14,566 bases of DNA from Cyclobacteriaceae bacterium (GTDB lineage: Bacteria; Bacteroidota; Bacteroidia; Cytophagales; Cyclobacteriaceae), in the NCBI GenBank assembly GCA_025455445.1, contig JALOMN010000005.1, forward strand, positions 1 to 14,566. The letters run 5' to 3'. The translations under genes were made by a program, and so were the position numbers. Below are positions 8,205 to 14,566 of the stretch, in pieces (positions within the stretch are counted from its first letter, which is position 1; the number at the start of each line of letters is the position of its first letter). A model generated the notes under the pieces. It had not been told where the DNA came from and did no database searches. It saw only the letters and a list, made by a program, of their open reading frames with translations.

Positions 8205-8290
8205 AATAAATTAAAAATATTTGCAACCAGTGAATCAGTTTAATTAAAAATCATCACTTAAATGACTTAAAACAATGGTATTCAAGACAA

Positions 8291-8336
8291 TTGACAACTT
8301 TTAATTTCTTTTTAATGGGTGTTAAAACATTGTCAA
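8291..8336. repeat. Imperfect inverted repeat between sixA-like gene and topA
   Basis: The left arm TTGACAACTTTTAA (8291-8304) is mirrored by TTAAAACATTGTCAA (8322-8336). Seven outer and six inner base pairs match, separated by one bulge and one mismatch, around a 17-base loop. A further GACAA at 8286-8290 repeats directly with GACAA at 8293-8297. It has no T-run placed as a terminator would have for either flanking gene and lies in a divergent region. It is therefore a candidate operator or leader hairpin; chance is also possible. Confidence 0.35.
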
Positions 8337-8362
8337 AACAACGCTGCACCCTATGTTCAAAC

Positions 8363-8392
8363 TTTGTGTTTTTAAAAAATTACAGATATTTG
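8363..8392 (+). promoter_or_regulatory. Possible topA promoter (Bacteroidota type)
   Basis: TTTG at 8363-8366 is followed after 18 bases by GATATTTG at 8385-8392. The latter differs from TAnnTTTG only in its first base. Spacing fits the phylum's -33/-7 rule, and the implied start of transcription would leave a leader of roughly 15 bases before ATG 8414. Pattern match only. Confidence 0.35.
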
Positions 8393-8413
8393 GGCACCGT
8401 GAACTAGAAAAGT

Positions 8414-10867
8414 ATGTCGAAAAATTTAGTGATTGTTGAGTCTCCAGCGAAAGCAAAAACGATTGAAGGATACCTGGGAAAAGATTATCAGGTAACTTCT
8501 TCTATGGGACATATTCGTGATTTGGCGAAAGGTAATAATGCCATTGATGTTGAGAATAATTTTGAACCCACCTATATCATAAGTCCTGATAAAAAGGATG
8601 TAATAAAGAAATTAAAAAAGTTGGCCGAAGATGCTGAGATGGTTTATCTCGCTTCCGATGAAGACCGCGAAGGAGAGGCGATCTCATGGCACCTGAAAGA
8701 AGTATTGGATTTGAATGACAAGAACACCCGCAGAATTGTTTTTACTGAAATCACAAAAAACGCTATTCTCAATGCGATAAAAAATCCGCGAGGGATTGAT
8801 ATTGATTTAGTTAATGCACAACAAGCGCGAAGATTATTAGACCGGTTGGTAGGATTTGAACTATCACCGATTCTTTGGAAGAAAATTAAAACCGGACTTT
8901 CAGCCGGACGCGTGCAATCAGTAGCAGTAAGATTAGTAGTTGAACGCGAGCGTGAAATTGAAAAGTTTGAAACCAAATCATCTTATAAGGTTTCAGCAAT
9001 TTTTGATTTAGGTAAAGGAAAACAACTGGTTGCTGAGTTGGGTGAAAAGTTTTCGGAAGAGAAAGATGCGATTGCCTTTTTAGAATCTTGTAAAGGTGCT
9101 GCCTTTTCAATTGCTGATCTGGTTAAAAAGCCAGGAAAAAAATCACCCTCACCACCCTTTACTACTTCTACTTTGCAGCAGGAAGCAGGGCGCAAACTTA
9201 GTTTTTCGGTTTCTCAAACCATGATGGTTGCACAGAAATTATATGAAGCAGGTAAGATTTCCTATATGCGTACCGACTCAGTAAATTTATCAGATGAAGC
9301 GGTGAATGGTGCCGTCAATCAGATTCGCGCGGTATATGGTAATGACTATGTGCAAACACGCAGGTTTAAAACAAAATCAAGTTCTGCACAGGAAGCTCAC
9401 GAAGCGATTCGTCCGACAGATTTTTCGGTAATGAATCCAGGAATGGATCGCAACGCGCAGCGTTTATATGAACTCATCTGGAAGCGCGCGATTGCTTCGC
9501 AAATGGCTGATGCAGAGTTGGAAAGAACTACTGCCACCATTGGCATTTCAACCAATCCACGAACACTTACTGCTACCGGTGAGGTAGTGAAGTTTGAAGG
9601 ATTTCTAAAAGTTTATTTTGAATCGAAGGATGAAGACGAAGAAGATGAGAATACAAAGGTATTGCCTCCCTTAAATGTGGGGCAACAATTGGATCTGAAT
9701 CAACTTTCGGCCACGCAAACCTTCAGCCGCAATCCTCCTCGCTATACCGAAGCCAGTCTTGTAAAAAAACTGGAAGAGCTTGGTATAGGCCGACCATCCA
9801 CGTATGCGCCAACTATTTCTACCATTCAGAAGAGGGGCTATGTAGCCAAAGAAACCAGGGAAGGAGTGGAGCGCAAATACAATGTGCATGTATTAAAATC
9901 AGGAAAAATATCTTCAGAAACAGAAACAGAAATTACCGGTGCTGAAAGCAATAAATTATTTCCTACCAATATCGCCATGGTAGTGAATGATTTTTTAGTA
10001 GAACATTTTCCGGATATCACCAATTACTCTTTTACAGCAGAAATCGAACGTGAGTTTGATGAAATTGCCAGCGGCAAACTGAAATGGCAAAAGATGCTCG
10101 ATGAGTTTTACACGCCTTTTCGGAAAACGGTTACAAAAACTGAATTGGTTGAGCGATCTGCTGTGCAGAATAAAGTGCGTGAGTTGGGAGTTGATCCGAA
10201 AACAGGAAAGAATGTATATGTGAAGTTGGGACGCTTTGGCGGATATATTCAAGTAGGTGAAAACCCCGATGATAATGGCGGAGAAAAACCAAAGTTTGCA
10301 AGTTTGCGTCAAGGACAGTTTATCGAGAACGTGACATTGGAAGATGCACTTGAGTTGATGAAGATGCCCCGCGACCTGGGATCGTTTGAAGACAAACAAG
10401 TATCTGCGAACATAGGACGTTTTGGTCCGTATGTATTACACGATAAGAAATTTGTATCCATTCCAAAAGGAGAAGATCCGTATAGCATCACTCCGGAACG
10501 GGCAATTGAATTGATTCAAAATAAACGCGTGGCTGACGCGAATAAATTGATAAAGGGATTTGCTGAGAATCCGGATATCCAGATTTTGAACGGACGCTTT
10601 GGTGCGTATATCAAAGCGGGAAAGAAGAACGTGAAAATTCCAAAAGGCAAAGTTCCTGAAGAACTTACCTTGGAGGAATGTGTAACTCTTGCTGAAAATG
10701 CACCGGAATCAAAAGGTCGCTTTGGCAGATTTAATCGTGGAGCAAAGAAGCAAACTGCTGACGCGGATGTAGCAGTTGCTGAAAAACCGAAAAAGGTTGC
10801 TAAAAAAGCAGCAAGGAAGACAGCAGCTAAAAAAGTAGCTCCTAAAAAAGGCGCCAGAAAAAAATAA
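8414..10867 (+). CDS. topA: DNA topoisomerase I (type IA)
   Basis: An 817-residue enzyme that relaxes negative supercoils by cutting one DNA strand through a 5'-phosphotyrosine. The Toprim domain starts at residue 3: LVIVESPAKAKTI has the catalytic E9, MGHIRDL follows, and SDEDREGEAISWHL supplies D82, D84 and E86. The catalytic tyrosine is Y284 in SYMRTDSVNLS. Other core motifs are NAQQARRLLDRLVGF (134-148), GLSAGRVQSVAVRL (161-174), AHEAIRPT (328-335) and YTEASLVKKLEELGIGRPSTYAP (444-466). After the core come copies of a topoisomerase C-terminal repeat with GRFG at 606, 668, 727 and a shortened fourth at 768. The protein ends in a Lys/Ala-rich tail (about 791-817). There are no Cys4 zinc ribbons, and only two cysteines (226, 756), as I know from other Bacteroidota. 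The start at ATG 8414 gives the standard MSKNLVIVES N-terminus. It is divergent from the sixA-like gene. Confidence 0.98.
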   Translation: MSKNLVIVESPAKAKTIEGYLGKDYQVTSSMGHIRDLAKGNNAIDVENNFEPTYIISPDKKDVIKKLKKLAEDAEMVYLASDEDREGEAISWHLKEVLDLNDKNTRRIVFTEITKNAILNAIKNPRGIDIDLVNAQQARRLLDRLVGFELSPILWKKIKTGLSAGRVQSVAVRLVVEREREIEKFETKSSYKVSAIFDLGKGKQLVAELGEKFSEEKDAIAFLESCKGAAFSIADLVKKPGKKSPSPPFTTSTLQQEAGRKLSFSVSQTMMVAQKLYEAGKISYMRTDSVNLSDEAVNGAVNQIRAVYGNDYVQTRRFKTKSSSAQEAHEAIRPTDFSVMNPGMDRNAQRLYELIWKRAIASQMADAELERTTATIGISTNPRTLTATGEVVKFEGFLKVYFESKDEDEEDENTKVLPPLNVGQQLDLNQLSATQTFSRNPPRYTEASLVKKLEELGIGRPSTYAPTISTIQKRGYVAKETREGVERKYNVHVLKSGKISSETETEITGAESNKLFPTNIAMVVNDFLVEHFPDITNYSFTAEIEREFDEIASGKLKWQKMLDEFYTPFRKTVTKTELVERSAVQNKVRELGVDPKTGKNVYVKLGRFGGYIQVGENPDDNGGEKPKFASLRQGQFIENVTLEDALELMKMPRDLGSFEDKQVSANIGRFGPYVLHDKKFVSIPKGEDPYSITPERAIELIQNKRVADANKLIKGFAENPDIQILNGRFGAYIKAGKKNVKIPKGKVPEELTLEECVTLAENAPESKGRFGRFNRGAKKQTADADVAVAEKPKKVAKKAARKTAAKKVAPKKGARKK

Positions 10868-10908
10868 TTAATCAGCGCTTTGGCGCATTCATGCCGATTG
10901 CAGAATGA

Positions 10909-10955
10909 GGCTTCATGGTTTCCACAGATTCTATTATCTTGGTCAACATGAAGCC
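10909..10955 (+). repeat. Inverted repeat spanning the S9 peptidase start codon
   Basis: GGCTTCATG (10909-10917) is the exact reverse complement of CATGAAGCC (10947-10955). Two more pairs are possible if one G is bulged (GTT at 10918-10920 against AA at 10945-10946). The loop is about 24-29 bases. The right arm contains the preferred ATG at 10948, so a transcript coming from topA would fold the start codon into the stem. Confidence 0.45.
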
Positions 10956-12990
10956 ATTTTATTTCGCCTTGTTGCTAGCAGTTGCTAACACCATACAGGC
11001 ACAACCTCCACTTGAACAATTTCTCAGTCATCCGATTGAATCTGGTTTTGCCTCTTCACCCGATGGAAAATCAGTAGCCTGGATTGTATTTGATCATGGT
11101 AAACGAAACATCATGATTAAAACAGGTAACGAGCCCGCACGTTTTCTTACGGATTATCAGCAAGACGATGGCCAGGAGATCTCCAATATTATCTTCTCAC
11201 CAAATGGAACAAAACTTCTATATGTCAGAGGGGGTGCTGCAAACAGGGCAGGACAAAATCCAAACCCTGCGAGTCTTGCGGAAGGTGCAGAGCAAGCGAT
11301 ATATTATAAAGAGATTTCTTCTAAAAGTCCGCCAGCAAAAATTACAAATGGAACTAACCCAGTATTTTTTAAAGACGGGATAAAGTTCTTGTTTAGCAAA
11401 GGCGGTCAGATTTATGAATCGAACATGGATATTAATGCTACGCCTAAATTATTGTTTAACGCGCGTGGCACGAATTCAAGTCCAAAATTTTCACCTGATG
11501 GCAATGAAGTGCTTTTCACCAGCTATCGAGGTGATCATAGTTTCATAGGTATTTATAACCTGATTAGAAAATCCATCCGATGGATTGCACCGGATGTAAG
11601 CAATGATAATTTTCCGGTGTGGTCACCAGATGGCAAAAGTGTAGCCTTCATTCGCACACCGGGAACCAAGATCGGTGAATTAAGCAACCTCACCGGAGGA
11701 GTGAAGTTTTCAGTTTGGATAGCGGACGCTGAAACCGGAAAAGCCAAAATGATTTGGAAATCACCGGCCGATGATGGTGGATTTTCACAGAGTTATCCGA
11801 ACACGCCACTGGCGTGGAGTGCAACTAATCGTATTTTATTTTTCTCTGAACATAGCGGCTGGAATCATGTGTATTCAATGAATGCAGAGGGCAGTGAATT
11901 GAAAGACATCACACCCGGCAATGGCGAAGTGGAAAGTTATACATTCGATCCTACTAACAAATTCATTTATTTCGATGGAAACAGGGAAGATATTGATCGC
12001 AGACATATCTGGAAATCAGATGTGGTGGCCGGCAACCCGGTGGCAGTAACATCAGGTGAGAATATTGAAATGTATCCTGCTTTTGCCGGTACTGTGTTAT
12101 ATGCATTTCGCTCTACAAGCAATTCATCTAAAACATTGGTGCGTATAGATGAAGTCAGTAAAAGTGTTATTCCGGTTTCGTTAATCAAGAGCACTACTTT
12201 TTCAACAGCGGGTTTTGTAAAACCAGAACAGGTGATTATGAAGGCGCCTGATCGCACAGAAATTCATGCCCAGCTTTTTATAGATCGCAATAAAGCAGGT
12301 AAACGACCCGGCATCGTTTTTATGCATGGCGGCCCCACACGACAAATGTTATTGGGCTTTCATTACAGCGATTATTACATTAATTGTTATGCATTCAATC
12401 AATACCTGGCAAGTCAGGGTTATGCAGTTATTTCAGTAAACTTTCGCGCGGGCATCGGTTATGGCAGAGATTTTCGAAGAGTAATTAATCAGGGCCCACG
12501 CGGTGCGAATGAATACCAGGATGTGGTTACGGCAGCGAAACATCTTCAGTCATTGCCTGAGGTGGATATGAATAAAATTGGTTTATGGGGCGGATCATAT
12601 GGCGGATATCTTACGGCCATGGGGCTTTCACGCAATCCGGAAATTTTTAAAGCAGGTGTGGATTTGCATGGTGTGCATGACTGGTCATTCAATGGGATGG
12701 ATGCCACAAACTACTGGGGTTTGCAACAGAATGAATTGGAACTTGCAAAAAAATCTTCCCCGGTGGGTGATATTTCGAAATGGACAGGCCCGGTGCTTAT
12801 GGTGCATGGTGATGATGATCGCAATGTAAACTTTCAGCAAAGCACTGACCTGGTAGAAAAACTCAGAGATAAAAATGTGAAAGTAGAATTATTGATTTTG
12901 CCTGATGAAGTGCATGGCTTCCTTCGATATGAAAGTTGGAAGCGTGTTTTTGAAAATGCAACTGATTTTTTTAATCGCAATCTGAAATGA
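10948..12990 (+). CDS. Secreted S9-family (prolyl oligopeptidase type) serine peptidase
   Basis: A 680-residue exported peptidase that probably cleaves short peptides in the periplasm or outside the cell (dipeptidyl or acylaminoacyl peptidase type). Residues 1-19 are a signal peptide (MKPFYFALLLAVANTIQAQ). A TolB-like propeller follows, with PD40-type repeats such as FASSPDGKSVAW (34-45), IFSPNGTKLLYV (82-93), FSPDGNEVLFTS (181-192) and VWSPDGKSVAFI (224-235). The alpha/beta-hydrolase domain spans about 430-680. It holds the oxyanion-side HGGP (460-463), the nucleophile S550 in GGSYGG (548-553), the acid D624 in HGDDDRNV (620-627) and H656 in DEVHGF. The triad is therefore complete. The frame is open from ATG 10915, but ATG 10948 is chosen because it begins the signal peptide. 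The gene lies 80 bases after topA; no strong promoter is visible between them. Confidence 0.93.
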   Translation: MKPFYFALLLAVANTIQAQPPLEQFLSHPIESGFASSPDGKSVAWIVFDHGKRNIMIKTGNEPARFLTDYQQDDGQEISNIIFSPNGTKLLYVRGGAANRAGQNPNPASLAEGAEQAIYYKEISSKSPPAKITNGTNPVFFKDGIKFLFSKGGQIYESNMDINATPKLLFNARGTNSSPKFSPDGNEVLFTSYRGDHSFIGIYNLIRKSIRWIAPDVSNDNFPVWSPDGKSVAFIRTPGTKIGELSNLTGGVKFSVWIADAETGKAKMIWKSPADDGGFSQSYPNTPLAWSATNRILFFSEHSGWNHVYSMNAEGSELKDITPGNGEVESYTFDPTNKFIYFDGNREDIDRRHIWKSDVVAGNPVAVTSGENIEMYPAFAGTVLYAFRSTSNSSKTLVRIDEVSKSVIPVSLIKSTTFSTAGFVKPEQVIMKAPDRTEIHAQLFIDRNKAGKRPGIVFMHGGPTRQMLLGFHYSDYYINCYAFNQYLASQGYAVISVNFRAGIGYGRDFRRVINQGPRGANEYQDVVTAAKHLQSLPEVDMNKIGLWGGSYGGYLTAMGLSRNPEIFKAGVDLHGVHDWSFNGMDATNYWGLQQNELELAKKSSPVGDISKWTGPVLMVHGDDDRNVNFQQSTDLVEKLRDKNVKVELLILPDEVHGFLRYESWKRVFENATDFFNRNLK

Positions 12991-13000
12991 ACTGGTTGAT

Positions 13001-13062
13001 GGTGGTAAGTTGTTTGTTCCATGCAATGGCAACAAAGTTTGAGTGCATGACAACTAACAACC
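13001..13062 (+). repeat. Nested hairpin element between peptidase and sirtuin genes
   Basis: Within the 80-base gap, GGTGGTAAGTTGT (13001-13013) pairs with ACAACTAACAACC (13050-13062) at 11 of 13 positions. Inside it, TTTGTTCCAT (13013-13022) pairs with ATGGCAACAAA (13026-13036) with one bulged C and a 3-base loop. A competing pairing joins CATGCA (13020-13025) with TGCATG (13044-13049). No T-run follows, so it is not a standard intrinsic terminator. It could be an RNA processing or stability element, or an extragenic palindrome. It ends 8 bases before the sirtuin ATG. Confidence 0.5.
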
Positions 13063-13070
13063 AATAAGTA

Positions 13071-13754
13071 ATGAAAAAACTCGTAGTACTTACCGGAGCA
13101 GGCATCAGCGCGGAAAGTGGCATCGCCACATTTCGCGATTCCGGAGGATTATGGGAAGGACATAAAGTAGAAGATGTAGCTACACCTGAAGGGTGGAGAA
13201 GAAACCCTGAACTTGTGCTGGAGTTTTATAATCAACGCAGAAAGCAAGCACTGACAGTAAAGCCAAACCGAGGCCACCAAATTCTGGCTGAGCTCGAAAA
13301 TAATTTTGATGTAACCATCATCACCCAAAATGTAGATGATCTTCACGAGCGAGCAGGTTCATCGCATGTTATACACCTTCATGGAAGTTTATTTGAATCG
13401 CGCAGCACAAAAAATCCTGCCTTAAAATATGCGATTGAAGGATGGGAGTTGAAGTTGGGTGACGTGTGTGAGCTTGGTTCGCAATTACGCCCTAACATTG
13501 TCTGGTTTGGTGAAGCTGTACCGATGATGGAGGTTGCTGCAGATCTCGCGTCAGGTGCCGATTTATTTTTAGTCGTGGGTACTTCAATGGTAGTGTATCC
13601 CGCAGCTGGTTTGATTGATTATGTGCCTGATAAAGTGATGAAGTATGTAGTTGATCCTAAAAAACCGGAAATACTGCATGTGCCTAATCTTGAATTTATT
13701 ACCGAGAAGGCAAGTGTGGGTATGGAAAAATTAAAGAAGTTGTTGATAGGTTGA
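13071..13754 (+). CDS. cobB: NAD-dependent protein deacylase, sirtuin (CobB/SIRT5-like)
   Basis: A 227-residue cytoplasmic sirtuin that removes acyl groups from protein lysines using NAD+, forming nicotinamide and O-acyl-ADP-ribose. The NAD-binding GAGISAESGIATFRD occupies residues 9-23, TQNVDDLHERAG lies at 85-96 and the catalytic histidine is H104 in IHLHG. VVGTSMVVYPAAG (168-180) is the second NAD-binding loop. Y53 and R56 in FYNQRR form the YxxR motif that in class III sirtuins such as CobB and SIRT5 grips succinyl or malonyl groups. The small domain has a single cysteine (C133) in place of the usual four zinc ligands. From memory this is common for Bacteroidota homologues. ATG 13071 starts directly before LVVLTGAGIS. 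Whether it shares a transcript with the upstream peptidase is unclear because a hairpin lies between them. Confidence 0.93.
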   Translation: MKKLVVLTGAGISAESGIATFRDSGGLWEGHKVEDVATPEGWRRNPELVLEFYNQRRKQALTVKPNRGHQILAELENNFDVTIITQNVDDLHERAGSSHVIHLHGSLFESRSTKNPALKYAIEGWELKLGDVCELGSQLRPNIVWFGEAVPMMEVAADLASGADLFLVVGTSMVVYPAAGLIDYVPDKVMKYVVDPKKPEILHVPNLEFITEKASVGMEKLKKLLIG

Positions 13755-13854
13755 AAGGAGGCAATGAATAATATAGAATGGAGAATTAAGAATTTGTAAG
13801 GGGAGTGTTTTATATTAAAATCTTGCTAAGTTCGATTTAAATTAGCCTACAGAT

Positions 13855-14566
13855 ATGGAGCTTTTTCAAACTATTGATTGGATTGTTATCGGTTTGTATT
13901 TCGCCATCATTGCCGGTATAGCGGTGTGGGCTATGCGTAAAAAGAAGGACTCCGCACAGGACTACTTTCTTGCCGGACGAAATATCGGATGGTTTGTAGT
14001 TGGTTCTTCCATACTTGCCAGTAATGTAGGCTCCGAGCATGTGGTGGGCTTGTCCGGAACCGCTGCCAGTTCAGGGTTGGTTTTGGGTCATTATGAAATG
14101 CATTCATGGATCGTACTCATGCTGGGTTGGGTGTTCGTGCCATTTTATATGCGCAGCAAAGTATTTACCATGCCCGAGTTTCTTGAGAGACGATTTAATG
14201 GCACCGCGCGCTGGTTTCTTTCGGTGGTATCGTTACTGAGTTACATACTCACAAAGGTATCAGTTACCGTCTATGCCGGTGCGATTGTGATTGCTACTTT
14301 TTTAGGGTTTGATTTTTGGACCAGTGCTCTTGTATTGGTTATACTCACGGGTATTTATACAGTGTTGGGTGGTATGTATGCGGTTGCCTATACGGAAACT
14401 ATGCAGGCGATTGTTTTATTGATTGGATCCATCATCCTTACTTTCCTGGGCTTATCCGAATTGGGTGGTTGGGATGCGATGATTGCGTCCACACCAAAGG
14501 AAAAATTAAACATGTTTCCGCCCTTGAGTGATCCTGATTATCCATGGGCTGGAATTCTGTTTGCCT
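13855..14566 (+). CDS. SGLT-like Na+/solute symporter (SSS family), 3' end missing
   Basis: The first 237 residues of an inner-membrane Na+-driven symporter, cut by the window end; full-length relatives usually exceed 500 residues. The start is ATG 13855, giving MELFQTIDWIVIGLYFAII as the first membrane span. DYFLAGRNIGWFVVGSSILASN (36-57), GSEHVVGLSGTAASSG (59-74) and KVFTMPEFLERRFN (102-115) are characteristic of the SSS family, and GIYTVLGGMYAVAYTETMQ (166-184) matches the later membrane core. About six hydrophobic spans are visible. Aligned by eye, N57, H62 and E81 fall at the positions of sugar-contact residues N78, H83 and E102 of human SGLT1. A sugar is therefore the best guess for the substrate. 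The 100-base gap to the sirtuin shows no clear promoter or terminator. Confidence 0.93.
   Translation, partial: MELFQTIDWIVIGLYFAIIAGIAVWAMRKKKDSAQDYFLAGRNIGWFVVGSSILASNVGSEHVVGLSGTAASSGLVLGHYEMHSWIVLMLGWVFVPFYMRSKVFTMPEFLERRFNGTARWFLSVVSLLSYILTKVSVTVYAGAIVIATFLGFDFWTSALVLVILTGIYTVLGGMYAVAYTETMQAIVLLIGSIILTFLGLSELGGWDAMIASTPKEKLNMFPPLSDPDYPWAGILFA

Noticed and set aside
9995..10399. 134-codon minus-strand open frame inside topA
   Set aside because: It is antisense to a well-conserved region of topA and has no recognisable domain or independent start signals; it is a shadow of the topA reading frame.
10868..10900. GCGC-TTTG-GCGC palindrome after topA as a terminator
   Set aside because: The stem is only four base pairs and no T-run follows it.
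10915..10947. Earlier ATG for the S9 peptidase
   Set aside because: It would place 11 residues in front of a normal signal peptide; ATG 10948 starts the signal peptide directly.
13764..13799. 11-residue ORF after the sirtuin gene, preceded by AAAGGAGG
   Set aside because: The Shine-Dalgarno-like run is only two bases from the ATG, too close to work normally, Bacteroidota rarely use such sites, and the peptide is too short to support.
1..14566. CRISPR arrays, insertion sequences, tRNA/rRNA genes, toxin-antitoxin or defence modules
   Set aside because: No regularly spaced repeats, transposase or integrase motifs, cloverleaf-like sequences, or defence-type proteins are visible on either strand.

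Overview
The window looks like ordinary chromosome from a member of the Bacteroidota, probably from the Cytophagales/Chitinophagales/Sphingobacteriales side. The evidence is moderately AT-rich DNA, starts with almost no usable Shine-Dalgarno sequences, and intergenic hexamer pairs resembling the phylum's TTG / TAnnTTTG promoter. Several proteins also have the form I know from this phylum: a TopA with GRFG repeats and a Lys/Ala tail instead of zinc fingers, a sirtuin without zinc cysteines, and secreted TolB-propeller proteins. Taxonomy below phylum is inference. Ten protein genes fill the window. I see no rRNA, tRNA, CRISPR array, insertion sequence or integrase. No gap between genes exceeds about 210 bases.

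Layout. (1) Bases 1-2174, plus strand: the 3' part of a GT4-type glycosyltransferase (cut by the left edge), then 10 bases later a secreted PD40/TolB-like beta-propeller protein. (2) 2187-3569, minus: an NSS-family Na+/amino-acid symporter, convergent with the propeller gene. (3) 3746-5194, plus: a conserved cytoplasmic protein of unknown function, divergent from the NSS gene. (4) 8204-5191, minus: a likely operon of SixA-type phosphohistidine phosphatase, agmatinase/arginase-family ureohydrolase and AGCS-family Na+/alanine(glycine) symporter. Its last stop codon overlaps the stop codon of the unknown gene. (5) 8414-14566, plus: topA, a secreted S9 prolyl-oligopeptidase-type peptidase, a class III-like sirtuin deacylase, and the N-terminal half of an SGLT-like SSS-family Na+/solute symporter (cut by the right edge).

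How the genes fit together. Two Na+-driven amino-acid carriers, a ureohydrolase that acts on arginine-type compounds, and a secreted peptidase are consistent with uptake and breakdown of peptides and amino acids. A third Na+ symporter keeps the sugar-contact residues of SGLT1. topA and the sirtuin are housekeeping or regulatory. The genes probably form several transcription units rather than one pathway.

I did not find a convincing new multi-gene system. The items most worth a second look are the unknown protein at 3746-5194, a compact nested hairpin between the peptidase and sirtuin genes (13001-13062), an inverted repeat that would bury the peptidase start codon (10909-10955), dyad elements in the two divergent intergenic regions, and the zinc-ligand-free sirtuin that keeps a YxxR acyl-pocket motif.
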